A stretch of DNA of 64,000 nucleotides, from the NCBI RefSeq assembly GCF_023205015.1, contig NZ_CP096258.1, positions 2,294,001-2,358,000 of the forward strand, given 5' to 3'. Shown here in pieces: positions 8,948 to 16,807 of the stretch. Position numbers and translations under genes: made by a program. The notes below the pieces were generated by a model. The model was not told where the DNA came from and ran no database searches. It saw only the letters and a program-made list of their open reading frames with translations. The stretch comes from Providencia rettgeri. GTDB taxonomy: Bacteria > Pseudomonadota > Gammaproteobacteria > Enterobacterales > Enterobacteriaceae. Each line of letters begins with the position of its first letter. Within the stretch, counting starts at the first letter, position 1.

Positions 8948-9703
8948 ATGCCTTGGACTTTTTCCCATCCTGCGGTTGTTTTTCCGATTAAACAAAGTCG
9001 ATTTGGGCGCTTTTTAAGCTTGCCTGCTTTAATTTTAGGCAGTTTAAGCCCAGATCTATTTTATTCAATGATGTGGTACTCGGCAGCCACTACGGCTCAT
9101 GACTTGATCGGCTGGTTATATACTGGCTTACCATTATGTTTACTCATCACTATTTTTGTACAAAAAAGTGCTTTTTTTCTCCACTATGCTGTGCCATTTC
9201 CTCTAAAAAGCAGAAGTGTAAGCTCACTTCGACAATTCTGTATTGTCGTGCTTTCTTTTTATATTGGTGCCGCAAGCCATATTATCTGGGATGCTTTTAC
9301 TCATCAGTCGGGGGCTTTTGTTCGGCACGCTGAATTCTTGCAGTTTGTCGTATTTAACATGACAGATAGCCAAGAAATTGCTATTTATAAATTACTGCAA
9401 CACCTTGGCTCTTTATTGGGGGCGTTGTACTTGTTGATAAAATACAAGCAGTTCTACCGTCGGCAATCTGCAGTTCAGCAGCAACAGTATGCTAAAAAAT
9501 TAATGGTATTATTCATAATAGCCATTATTTCAGCGTGTGTTTCCTTACCATTTGCTTATAATTTAGCCATTACAGGGGCTGTTTTTAATTTCAATCGCTT
9601 TGTGTATATAGAGCTGACATTGCTGGTTCCTGTTTTCTTTATGGCCAGTATATTGTTTGCACTGATAAAGTATCAACGTCAGCGAAAGGCAACACAACGC
9701 TAA
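8948..9703 (+). CDS. DUF4184 family membrane protein
   Basis: This is a 251-residue protein with about six hydrophobic segments. The N-terminus M-P-W-T-F-S-H-P-A, the segment G-S-L-S-P-D-L, and a later S-H-I-I-W-D-A-F-T-H contain the conserved His/Asp pattern of DUF4184 and related membrane-bound metal-dependent hydrolase-like proteins. A metal site formed by these residues is likely but not proven. It lies between an aldolase-like gene and a convergent broken tetR; nothing in the context defines its role. Confidence 0.75.
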   Translation: MPWTFSHPAVVFPIKQSRFGRFLSLPALILGSLSPDLFYSMMWYSAATTAHDLIGWLYTGLPLCLLITIFVQKSAFFLHYAVPFPLKSRSVSSLRQFCIVVLSFYIGAASHIIWDAFTHQSGAFVRHAEFLQFVVFNMTDSQEIAIYKLLQHLGSLLGALYLLIKYKQFYRRQSAVQQQQYAKKLMVLFIIAIISACVSLPFAYNLAITGAVFNFNRFVYIELTLLVPVFFMASILFALIKYQRQRKATQR

Positions 9704-10287
9704 TCTTTTGTGAGTAATAGCCCTGATAACATGATATCAATGGCACTGATACTTTTCTTTAATCGCTGTTGGCTATCACCTTGTGAAATCCAATAGGCCG
9801 CTTCAGCGAGACCGCCATTAATTAAAAAAGCCAATGCATGGGTATCAATCTCTTTAATAATGCCTTTTTGGGCGAGCTCATAGAGTAAACGTTCAATCTG
9901 TTCGGTACATTGCAAGTTTGATTTAGCTAAGAAATCGCCTAATACGGCTTTTGCGTCACGCAAAATAATTTGTTGATATTCGGGCTCTAATGCCATTTCT
10001 AAGTAAGCATGACAACGCTGACAAAAACTGTTCCATAGGTCTTCAGTATGGTGAGTAATACCTTGTAAACGCGCATTCATCTGTGAGTCAATTTGCTCAA
10101 CAACGGCAATAAATAAGCCTTGTTAGTCGCCAAAGTGGTGGTAAAGGGCACCACGTGTGAGATTGACACTTGCTGCAATTTCATCCATTGAAGTTTCTGC
10201 ATAACCAAGCCGGCTAAAGTGCTCTCGCGCTGTAGTTAGCAAATTCGCACGTGTTTCTGCCATTTGCGCTTGTGTTCTTCTTGCCAT
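9700..10287 (-). pseudogene. TetR-family regulator interrupted by an in-frame stop
   Basis: From the ATG at 10287 the frame encodes a normal TetR N-terminus, including the helix-turn-helix segment T-R-G-A-L-Y-H-H-F-G-D. Codon 55 is then TAA (10123-10125), where relatives usually have lysine or a similar residue. Immediately afterwards the same frame continues with Q-G-L-F and a full ligand-binding domain to 9700, 195 codons in all. There is no frameshift, so this looks like a single base change (AAA to TAA is the simplest). A 126-residue product could start at the internal ATG at 10080 but would lack the DNA-binding domain. It is divergent from an MFS transporter with a palindrome between them, so it was probably that gene's repressor. 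A sequencing error is the main alternative. Confidence 0.85.
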
Positions 10288-10349
10288 AAAAACTCTCTTA
10301 CATACAGGGCGTATAATTATTTACATTCAATGTGTATGATTATATCATG

Positions 10350-10376
10350 ATTATACATACGCAAAGTATGTATAAT
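10350..10376. promoter_or_regulatory. Probable TetR operator before the MFS gene
   Basis: Two perfect 11-base arms (ATTATACATAC and GTATGTATAAT) surround GCAAA. The right arm contains TATAAT, a candidate -10 element for the downstream MFS gene. The half-site resembles the TACATAC arms of AcrR-type operators. The cognate regulator gene next to it is broken. Confidence 0.65.
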
Positions 10377-10398
10377 TAAATTTCATATTGGAGCTCAT

Positions 10399-11616
10399 AT
10401 GATAGGTCGCTATCAGCAGTTATTTCAGGCAAAAGAAAACCAACGCTTTGTGATAGCAGGGTTACTGGCGCGTTTATCGTTACCGATGATGGGGATCGGG
10501 ATCATCACCTTGTTAGCCCAACTAAAAGGGAGTTACACCTTGGCAGGGCTTGTTTCTGCAACTTTTGTATTAACGTATGCGTTGTTATCGCCACAAATTT
10601 CCCGTTTAGTGGATAAATATGGCCAATTTCGCGTCTTGCCCGTGGTGACGGTCATCAGTGTGCTCGGTGTGTTTATTATTATCATAACAACGTGGTTATC
10701 GTTACCTGATATCGGTTTATTTATCGGGGCATTATTAACGGGCGCGAGGCCCAGTATGTCAGCGATGGTCAGGGCAAGGTGGACGGCGCTGTATAAAAAT
10801 CAACCCATATTACAAACGGCATATTCATTAGAAACTGTCTTTGATGATGCCACTTTTATCGTTGGCCCTCCGTTGTCTGTCGGGATCACCGTCGCTTTAT
10901 TTCCCCAAGCAGGATTGCTGGTGGCCGCAGTTTTATTAGCCGTGGGAATGGCTTTGTTTATTTCACAGCGCAGCACTGAACCTAAAGTCGTAGCATCTGA
11001 TCATCTTGTAATGCCGAATAAATCAATTATCACAATGGTTGGACTGCAGTTATTGGTTGTATTGATGATTGCTTTAGGTGTGATTGTCGGGAGTGTGGAT
11101 ATTTTGAGTGTTACTTTGGCTCAATTACAACAGCAACCGGCGATGGCCAGTTTAGTGCTGTCGGCCTATGCAGTCGGTTCATGTGCAATGGGGATTGTTT
11201 TTGGGGGGGTAACCTTTAACACGCCTTTGCCTCGCTTACTATTCCTCAGCGGCTTAATGACGTTTCTTTCTATTGTGCCGATGTGGTGGGTCGTCGGGGT
11301 TTATTCTCTATCTGTGGTGGTGTTCATTTCCGGGTTGTTCTTTGCCCCGACGATGATCATTGCAATGACATTAGTTGAGAAAATTGTTCCGCAAAATAAA
11401 TTGACAGAAGGAATGACCTGGTTACTCGCAGGGCTAAATATCGGTGTTGCTATTGGCGCGATGTTAACGGGTAAAATGGTGGATACTTATGGCCCTTATG
11501 CAGGTTACGCCGTTGCTATCTCTGGGGGGATTTTCGTTTTAATTTCAACATGGCTGAGTTACTTACGCGATAAAACCCAACAAAAAATAGCCGTTGAATG
11601 CGAAAATGGCCATTAA
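10399..11616 (+). CDS. MFS transporter
   Basis: This is a 405-residue protein with about twelve hydrophobic segments and the MFS loop 2-3 pattern (S-R-L-V-D-K-Y-G-Q-F-R). A second D-x-x-G-x-x signature, D-T-Y-G-P-Y, lies late in the protein. GGAG precedes the ATG by about 5 bases. It is probably an exporter of small molecules. It is divergent from a TetR-family gene that now carries a premature stop and has a TetR-like operator in its promoter, so expression may be derepressed. The substrate is unknown. Confidence 0.8.
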   Translation: MIGRYQQLFQAKENQRFVIAGLLARLSLPMMGIGIITLLAQLKGSYTLAGLVSATFVLTYALLSPQISRLVDKYGQFRVLPVVTVISVLGVFIIIITTWLSLPDIGLFIGALLTGARPSMSAMVRARWTALYKNQPILQTAYSLETVFDDATFIVGPPLSVGITVALFPQAGLLVAAVLLAVGMALFISQRSTEPKVVASDHLVMPNKSIITMVGLQLLVVLMIALGVIVGSVDILSVTLAQLQQQPAMASLVLSAYAVGSCAMGIVFGGVTFNTPLPRLLFLSGLMTFLSIVPMWWVVGVYSLSVVVFISGLFFAPTMIIAMTLVEKIVPQNKLTEGMTWLLAGLNIGVAIGAMLTGKMVDTYGPYAGYAVAISGGIFVLISTWLSYLRDKTQQKIAVECENGH

Positions 11617-11680
11617 AAACAACGAAAAAATAAGCCATGTAGTGATAAAATCATCAAAAATAATTTAATGAGGTAATCCA

Positions 11681-12172
11681 ATGCATTCTCCTGTCTTTCG
11701 TGCCGCCACACTTGATGATATCGACCGTTGTTATGCGATTGAAGTCGGATCCTATGAAGGGGATGAAGCCGCAACAAAAGAAAAGATAGCAACGCGGATC
11801 CAACAATATCCAGATGGTTTTTTATGCATGGAATTAGCCGGGGAAGTGATTGGCTTTATTAATGCGGGTTGTGCATGGGACGTTATGATGTCCGATGAAG
11901 AATTTAAAGAGCTTATTGGGCATGACCCACAGGCACCCAATGTCGTTATTATGTCAGTGGTGGTACATCCCAAATATCAAGGTAAAGGGTACTCATCTTT
12001 ACTGATGAAAAAGTTTATTAATTCTATGGAAGAAATGCATAAAGAAACAATTCATCTGATGTGCAAAGAACGTCATATTGACCTGTATAAGCATTTTGGC
12101 TACCAATATGTGAAACCATCAGAATCCGACCATGGTGGAATGACGTGGCATGAAATGGTGATGAAACTGTAA
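11681..12172 (+). CDS. GNAT-family N-acetyltransferase
   Basis: This 163-residue protein has the acetyl-CoA-binding motif A at residues 92-108 (V-V-V-H-P-K-Y-Q-G-K-G-Y-S), where Q100/G101/G103 form the pyrophosphate loop. A C-terminal Y-K-H-F-G-Y follows, typical of GNAT enzymes. The start R-A-A-T-L-D-D-I is the usual first strand and helix. Its layout resembles arylalkylamine-type acetyltransferases, but the acceptor is unknown. AATGAGG provides the ribosome site. It sits alone between the MFS gene and yaiI. Confidence 0.8.
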   Translation: MHSPVFRAATLDDIDRCYAIEVGSYEGDEAATKEKIATRIQQYPDGFLCMELAGEVIGFINAGCAWDVMMSDEEFKELIGHDPQAPNVVIMSVVVHPKYQGKGYSSLLMKKFINSMEEMHKETIHLMCKERHIDLYKHFGYQYVKPSESDHGGMTWHEMVMKL

Positions 12173-12303
12173 AGTCTTTTTTCTCAAGCTGACTATTTTA
12201 GGGCTGTATGAGGTAGTTTGGGCATTTCAATACGAGGTATCTAACGTGCGGTTTTGTTGTCTGTTATGATACCTCATCATATGTAATCACTATTTGGAAC
12301 GTA

Positions 12304-12771
12304 ATGATGATAATTTGGGTTGATGCGGATGCATGTCCAAAAGTAATTAAAGAAGTTTTATACCGTGCGGCAGATAGAGAAAAAGTGCAAATAACATTTG
12401 TTGCAAACCAGCGTTTAACGGTACCACCATCACCTTTTTTAAAAACTTTGCAGGTGCCTGCGGGTTTTGATGTTGCGGATAATGAAATTGTATTGCGAGC
12501 TCAAAAAGATGACTTAGTGATCACCGCTGATATCCCTTTAGCTGCAGAGGTGATGGAAAAGGGCGCGAATGCATTAAATCCTCGCGGGGAACGCTATAGC
12601 GAAGCGACTATTCGTGAGCGTCTTAATATTCGTGACTTTATGGATACGATGAGAGCCAGTGGCATCCAAACGGGTGGGCCTGCAAGTTTAAACCAGAAAG
12701 ACAGGCAGCAATTTGCCAATGAATTAGATAAGTGGCTGTTACAACGTAAAAAAGCATTAGCGTCATCATAA
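12304..12771 (+). CDS. yaiI: YaiI/YqxD family (DUF188) protein
   Basis: This 155-residue protein has the family hallmarks W-V-D-A-D-A-C-P at the N-terminus, D-L-V-I-T-A-D-I-P-L-A near the middle, L-N-P-R-G, and R-D-F-M-D-T-M-R-A-S-G-I-Q-T-G-G-P. The aspartate-rich pattern resembles NYN/PIN-like nuclease folds, but no biochemical function is established. ATG codons at 12304 and 12307 both fit; alignment to E. coli YaiI favours 12307. A 13-bp hairpin follows. Confidence 0.92.
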   Translation: MMIIWVDADACPKVIKEVLYRAADREKVQITFVANQRLTVPPSPFLKTLQVPAGFDVADNEIVLRAQKDDLVITADIPLAAEVMEKGANALNPRGERYSEATIRERLNIRDFMDTMRASGIQTGGPASLNQKDRQQFANELDKWLLQRKKALASS

Positions 12772-12775
12772 GTCG

Positions 12776-12808
12776 GCACATTTTCTGATTTAAGCTCAGA
12801 AAATGTGC
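12776..12808 (+). terminator. Hairpin after yaiI
   Basis: GCACATTTTCTGA (12776-12788) pairs perfectly with TCAGAAAATGTGC (12796-12808) around a 7-base loop. No T-run follows, so it may terminate poorly or stabilise the mRNA. Confidence 0.5.
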
Positions 12809-12874
12809 ATAGCAAAACAGAATTACACCCTATACCGTGTCTATAATGGGTAACCTTAAATTTTTTGAAGAAAA

Positions 12875-13531
12875 ATGATGGACCCATTACACAGCATTAT
12901 CATCACACTTTTCTTATTTATACTGACCTTTTTTAATCCTGGGGCAAATTTGTTTATTGTGGTACAAACCACATTAAGCTCAGGTAAAAAAGCCGGGTTA
13001 ACGTGTGGTTATGGCGTGGTGTTAGGCAATGCTATTTATTCAGGGCTCGGCTTATTTGGTCTGGTCACATTAATGGCGGAATTCGGCTCATTATTTTCAA
13101 TCATTAAGATCCTTGGTGGCCTATATTTACTTTATTACGCAGTCAGTGTGTTTACTAATAAAACGCAACTTAATCTGTCCACCGAAAATACCATGGAACG
13201 TTTTCCTTCAGGTGTTTATTTTAGGTGGGGCTTGATTTCTGATTTATCAAATCCCCAAACCGTTTTGTTTTTTATGAGTATTTTTTCAACGACTATTTCG
13301 CCATCAACACCACTATGGGCCAAGTTAGTCATTTGGATGGGTATTGTTATTGCGTCATTAATTTGGCGAATTATTTTATGTCAAACATTTTCTTTAACTT
13401 CTGTGCGTAGAACTTATTCACGGGTTCATAAAGTTGTCGGTAAAGGCGTTGGGTTAATTTTAGGGGCATTGGCAACAAGGCTGATTTACCAAGGTGTCAG
13501 CGAACTGGTTATAAAAAAATCACCGTTCTAA
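12875..13531 (+). CDS. LysE/RhtB-family amino-acid exporter
   Basis: This is a 218-residue membrane protein with about six hydrophobic segments and the LysE N-terminal motif F-F-N-P-G-A-N near residue 20. G-x-x-x-G-N-A follows in the second segment, and S-N-P-Q-T near residue 125 ends a loop. This is the RhtB/LysE family of amino-acid or homoserine/threonine exporters. ATG codons occur at 12875 and 12878. It is convergent with mnmH, with a shared hairpin between. The substrate is not predictable. Confidence 0.82.
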   Translation: MMDPLHSIIITLFLFILTFFNPGANLFIVVQTTLSSGKKAGLTCGYGVVLGNAIYSGLGLFGLVTLMAEFGSLFSIIKILGGLYLLYYAVSVFTNKTQLNLSTENTMERFPSGVYFRWGLISDLSNPQTVLFFMSIFSTTISPSTPLWAKLVIWMGIVIASLIWRIILCQTFSLTSVRRTYSRVHKVVGKGVGLILGALATRLIYQGVSELVIKKSPF

Positions 13532-13563
13532 ATTAACTGACGATGAATCTATTGATAAATGAA

Positions 13564-13594
13564 AATAGCTTCAAACTCTATAAAATGAAGCTAT
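13564..13594. terminator. Convergent terminator, LysE-type gene / mnmH
   Basis: AATAGCTTCA (13564-13573) pairs with TGAAGCTATT (13585-13594). A/T runs on both sides suit use in either direction. Confidence 0.5.
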
Positions 13595-13615
13595 TCATAG
13601 TCGTAACATGACGGA

Positions 13616-14704
13616 TTATTGATGGGTTAGCCAAGATTCAACTTCTTGATAATTACCACGAAAGATAATGCGATTTTGTTTTTTGCTTAACTGATAGCGA
13701 TACATGGGGTCGTAATACTCATTCAACAATGGGACTAACCACGAAAAATGTGTTCGGGTATCGCCGGTTGTTTTTTGGTCTGCTAAAGCAAGATCAAGTA
13801 AATGAGTCAATTCGATTGTACGTTGTGATCCTAAACGTTTACGAATAGCAGACAAACCATGGTGTAGGTAGTCGCTATATTCCTGCCAACCGCGTTCAAA
13901 ACCAAAAGCGGCTAAAAAATCTTGAGTCATACGGTCAAAATATTCATATTTTAAACGCTCAAGACGCAGTTCAAAGGGGTCGTCAATAATAGCAATGGGC
14001 GCTTTTTCCATTTGTGTTCGTAGTTCAAGGGGCAGACTATTTGCCCCAATGGCACGTCCTTCGTCCTCCAGTACCCAGCGTTGGCAATGTTGAGCTTTTT
14101 TCAATAAGCTGACCGCTAAATAATTTTCAAACGTGGCCTGGGAATACTGCTGTTGTAATGTACGGCCAAACGAAGACCCCCGATGATGTGCAAGACCTTC
14201 TAAATCAATCCCGTTCGCTAAGTAATGAACTAAGGTAGTTTTACCATTACCGGTACAGCCTCCCACTAAAATGATAGGGCGTTGCACCAATTCATTGACG
14301 GCATCAATTGCTGTTTGTCGTAATGTCTTATAACCACCGTTGATGAGTGGATATTCAATATCCACCTCTTTTAACCACGATTGCACGATATGTGAGCGCA
14401 TTCCACCACGCGCACAGCAAATATAGCCATGTGTATTTTGTTGGCAGGCCTCTTTCCACGCAGTGATCCGAGCCATTTTACTGTCACCACTGACAAGCTG
14501 GTGGCCTAATTCAATGGCTTTATCTGACCCTTGTTGTTTATAGCATGTACCGACTGCAGCCCGCTCATCATCATTCATCAAAGGCAGGTTAATGGCATTA
14601 GGCATTGACCCTTGCTGAAATTCGATAGGTGCTCTGACATCGATGAGAGGTGTGTCAGTGATTAAAATTTGGCGAATATTTTGCGAAGAAGTGGTTAATT
14701 CCAT
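13616..14704 (-). CDS. mnmH: tRNA 2-selenouridine synthase MnmH (SelU)
   Basis: MnmH converts 2-thiouridine at the tRNA wobble position to 2-selenouridine using selenophosphate, via a geranylated intermediate. The N-terminal rhodanese domain (residues 1-125) carries the catalytic C97 in C-C-A-R-G-G-M-R-S. The P-loop G-G-C-T-G-N-G-K-T-T is at 148-157. The 362-residue length is typical. No selD or selA is in this window. A selenouridine synthase implies selenophosphate production elsewhere on the chromosome. Confidence 0.95.
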   Translation of the reverse strand: MELTTSSQNIRQILITDTPLIDVRAPIEFQQGSMPNAINLPLMNDDERAAVGTCYKQQGSDKAIELGHQLVSGDSKMARITAWKEACQQNTHGYICCARGGMRSHIVQSWLKEVDIEYPLINGGYKTLRQTAIDAVNELVQRPIILVGGCTGNGKTTLVHYLANGIDLEGLAHHRGSSFGRTLQQQYSQATFENYLAVSLLKKAQHCQRWVLEDEGRAIGANSLPLELRTQMEKAPIAIIDDPFELRLERLKYEYFDRMTQDFLAAFGFERGWQEYSDYLHHGLSAIRKRLGSQRTIELTHLLDLALADQKTTGDTRTHFSWLVPLLNEYYDPMYRYQLSKKQNRIIFRGNYQEVESWLTHQ

Positions 14705-14860
14705 AATAACAGCGAGATTCTTTAAAGTTGCAATAGGATTACTATACTCTTAATCCTATTGCTTGGCATTAATGTTAGGCTTAAAACGATGGTTAGTATT
14801 TTATTGCGGAATGATGATATATTGCTGGTAGGTATTTTAATGTGAGTAAGGGGTAATACT

Positions 14861-15124
14861 ATGAAGATGCTAACGATTCAAGAAATGACCGAAACTCAAA
14901 AAATCCAAGTGCGCACTAGGCTCGCACAAGAAAGAAAAAAGCTCGGCCGTGAATTAACGAATTCCGAGCAGAGCAAAGTAAGGAAACAAATCATTACCGA
15001 AATATCCCAAGAAGTTGAAAAGCAAGCTAAAAAATTACGCGCAGAAAAGAAAAAAGACAAATTAGTTCCCAGCGATGCAAGTTACAGTTGGTCTTCTCAA
15101 AATCACAAAAGAGGGTATCGCTAA
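14861..15124 (+). CDS. yjbD: DUF3811 family protein, YjbD-like
   Basis: This is an 87-residue, very basic protein. The N-terminal E-M-T-E-T-Q, the segment G-R-E-L-T-N-S-E and the C-terminal D-A-S-Y-S-W-S-S with R-G-x-R match E. coli YjbD (DUF3811). A lysine-rich helix occupies residues 25-70, suggesting nucleic-acid or ribosome association, but no function is known. AAGGGG lies upstream of the ATG. Confidence 0.85.
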   Translation: MKMLTIQEMTETQKIQVRTRLAQERKKLGRELTNSEQSKVRKQIITEISQEVEKQAKKLRAEKKKDKLVPSDASYSWSSQNHKRGYR

Positions 15125-15206
15125 TTTTTAATCAGAGTGTTCCGCTAGTGATTTGTATTAAGGAATTGTAATTTTATGCCATTCAAATCATTTAAAGACC
15201 TCAAAA

Positions 15207-15740
15207 ATGAAAAAAATTGCGTTATTATTATTGTTATTCAGTAGCTTAACTGTCGCAAAATCCAATTATCATGGGAAACCCTCCCGTCATGATTCTGTTG
15301 TTGTGCATGTTTGCGCTTTATCTCCGTTTTCTAACTTCTATGCAGAAGCTGCAATGTCTGAACAAGCTGCGCGACAAAAAACCTCTCGTCGTTGCGAATT
15401 AGGGCAAGGGAAAGGCAGTATTTTCTGTAAAGCGCAAGATGCGAAATGCAGTACTAGCAAATTATCGTTTAGTGAGCAATATATTGAAGAAAGTCTGATT
15501 GTCTACGCTAAATCGTGGCAAAAGGGCGATTATATTGAAGTGTTTGACGATATTCCGTACCTTTCCCGCCACCATTTTGCAGATAAAATCGCTTCTTATG
15601 ATATCCCTGATGGCTGGATAGTACGCTTTTACGAAGGGGATAATTATACGGGCAAATACCATACCGAAATGGGTGGTTCGCACAATACATTGGGCTATAG
15701 CCAAAAAGCCCGCTCAATTAAAATTATTAAACGGCAATAA
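15207..15740 (+). CDS. Secreted protein with crystallin-like C-terminal half
   Basis: This 177-residue protein has a short signal peptide (residues 1-17, ending T-V-A). Four cysteines in the first mature half (around 36, 63, 74 and 80) could form two disulphides. The last 70 residues (G-D-Y-I-E-V-F-D-D onwards) contain V-R-F-Y-E-G-D-N-Y-T-G-K and, later, K-A-R-S-I-K-I. This resembles one beta/gamma-crystallin Greek-key motif (aromatic, glycine, then serine). Such folds occur in secreted calcium-binding and peptidase-inhibitor-like proteins. I do not recognise a characterised homologue. A terminator follows directly. Confidence 0.65.
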   Translation: MKKIALLLLLFSSLTVAKSNYHGKPSRHDSVVVHVCALSPFSNFYAEAAMSEQAARQKTSRRCELGQGKGSIFCKAQDAKCSTSKLSFSEQYIEESLIVYAKSWQKGDYIEVFDDIPYLSRHHFADKIASYDIPDGWIVRFYEGDNYTGKYHTEMGGSHNTLGYSQKARSIKIIKRQ

Positions 15741-15745
15741 CGTCA

Positions 15746-15781
15746 AAGGCCAGAGTGTCTGGCCTTATTGCTCTCTTTTTT
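15746..15781 (+). terminator. Terminator after the secreted crystallin-like gene
   Basis: AAGGCCAG (15746-15753) pairs with CTGGCCTT (15759-15766). A pyrimidine stretch ending in a T-run lies at 15775-15781. Confidence 0.6.
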
Positions 15782-15839
15782 ATCGACGGCCTGATTGAAA
15801 TTAACTTTTGAAAAGCATCAGTGTGAGTGTTTAGATAGC

Positions 15840-15945
15840 GGGGAAATATTAGATATTTTTGTTCCGATGAGAAAGGATTTCCTCATCGATAACTAATCTA
15901 TTTTTACATTATCAAGCGGCAGCATTTGTTAGCCGCTTTTCTTTA
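15840..15945 (+). ncRNA. Candidate small RNA (orphan terminator with a second hairpin)
   Basis: A terminator-shaped hairpin (AAGCGGC 15914-15920 with GCCGCTT 15932-15938, then T-rich sequence) has no open reading frame ahead of it. About 50 bases earlier CGATGAG and CTCATCG form another stem. A weak promoter can be drawn with TTGAAA at 15808 and TTAGAT at 15831, 17 bases apart. The 5' end is approximate. This rests on structure only and could be a relic of a lost gene. Confidence 0.3.
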
Positions 15946-16301
15946 TTTATTGACTAGGGTACTTCAACAGATAAAAGGAATATTCCCGAAGAGATTAATA
16001 TCCGGGATGTCAGTAAGAGTGTTTATGCGTTATCCATCAAATAATGAAAACTAATAAACTAACTAATGATAGATGCCAAAGCACTGTTGGTAAAGAAAGT
16101 GGCCAAGTGATACATAGCATATTTTCTTAGCCGGTAGATTATTTAGTAAAGTAAGTCTCTAGTTAGGGTGGATGAAGGGCGTATCATATATGCACTAGAA
16201 GCTGTTCATATTGTGGTGCTATTGATAACCAAACTCTATTTAACATAATATGCATTATGCGAATCTAAGTATGAAATGAAGAAATCCAGCGATCTGACTG
16301 G
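15946..16301. other. Gene-free stretch carrying the dif site
   Basis: No credible open reading frame is visible on either strand, and composition is AT-rich. The dif-like site is the only recognisable element. Chromosome dimer resolution regions are often gene-poor like this. Confidence 0.6.
16238..16265 (-). other. dif: dif chromosome dimer resolution site (XerC/XerD)
   Basis: Read on the minus strand, the 28 bases have an 11-base left arm GATTCGCATAA (XerC side), a 6-base spacer TGCATA and an 11-base right arm TTATGTTAAAT (XerD side). Compared with the E. coli dif sequence as I remember it, the XerD arm is identical. The spacer differs at one base and the XerC arm only in its outer bases. 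Its position in a gene-free stretch, 9 kb from tus and its Ter site, agrees with a terminus location. XerC/XerD recombination here is controlled by FtsK. Confidence 0.93.
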
Positions 16302-16484
16302 TTAATCGTGTTGGTTCTTTTGAGCCTCGTCATAGTCATTCATGAGCCTTGTTACTTCATGTAATTGTATGTGTGGGTTTTTGATTCCTTGTCCATGAAA
16401 ACGTGTTTCAGGTAATCCAACGCCAAGAAGTTTATTATTGCTTAAACGCGCATTGTTATAATCAATCCAGACAATCTTAGCCAT
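16302..16484 (-). CDS. Small hypothetical protein next to dif
   Basis: A 60-residue frame from the ATG at 16484 (a TTG at 16490 is also possible). It begins M-A-K-I-V-W-I-D-Y-N-N and is hydrophilic towards a charged C-terminus. There is no signal peptide or clear ribosome site. I do not recognise it. It could be a genuine small gene, a remnant of an element once inserted beside dif, or chance. Confidence 0.3.
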   Translation of the reverse strand: MAKIVWIDYNNARLSNNKLLGVGLPETRFHGQGIKNPHIQLHEVTRLMNDYDEAQKNQHD

Positions 16485-16490
16485 TTTCAA

Positions 16491-16807
16491 AAATGATTTC
16501 TCACTAATCTAAATAGCCTTCATTAATTTATTCCCTATACATTATCGCGGAAAGATCCTTTCGTCTTCGACTATTAAACTATTGAGTTGCTATTAGATCG
16601 AACAATTAAAATCTTGTCAATCAGTGGCGCAAGCGCGGTTTCGTGGAACTTAATAAGCCCCCATTGTATCGGCGAATTGTCATTTGATTTTCTTTGAAAA
16701 ATTTTTAAAAGTGACTTTAAGCTTTATCTGTTATCAACAGATATAAAAATACAATACCATGCACTTAACTCGATTTTATACCAATAACTGGTTCTTGGAG
16801 CTCAACG
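16491..16807. other. Intergenic stretch before the DUF4139 gene
   Basis: About 317 AT-rich bases in which I see no gene and no convincing structure. The downstream gene's ribosome site (GGAG at 16797-16800) lies at its end. It probably holds that gene's promoter. Confidence 0.4.

Noticed and set aside
12731..12750. Ter-like GTTACAAC inside yaiI in the opposite orientation
   Set aside because: Only the inner eight bases agree. The flanking conserved positions (TTTA on one side, ATNCT on the other) do not, and it lies in coding sequence.
16620..16660. Short GCGCAAGCGC hairpin before the DUF4139 gene
   Set aside because: The stem is only four bases, with no associated terminator, repeat copy or regulatory context.
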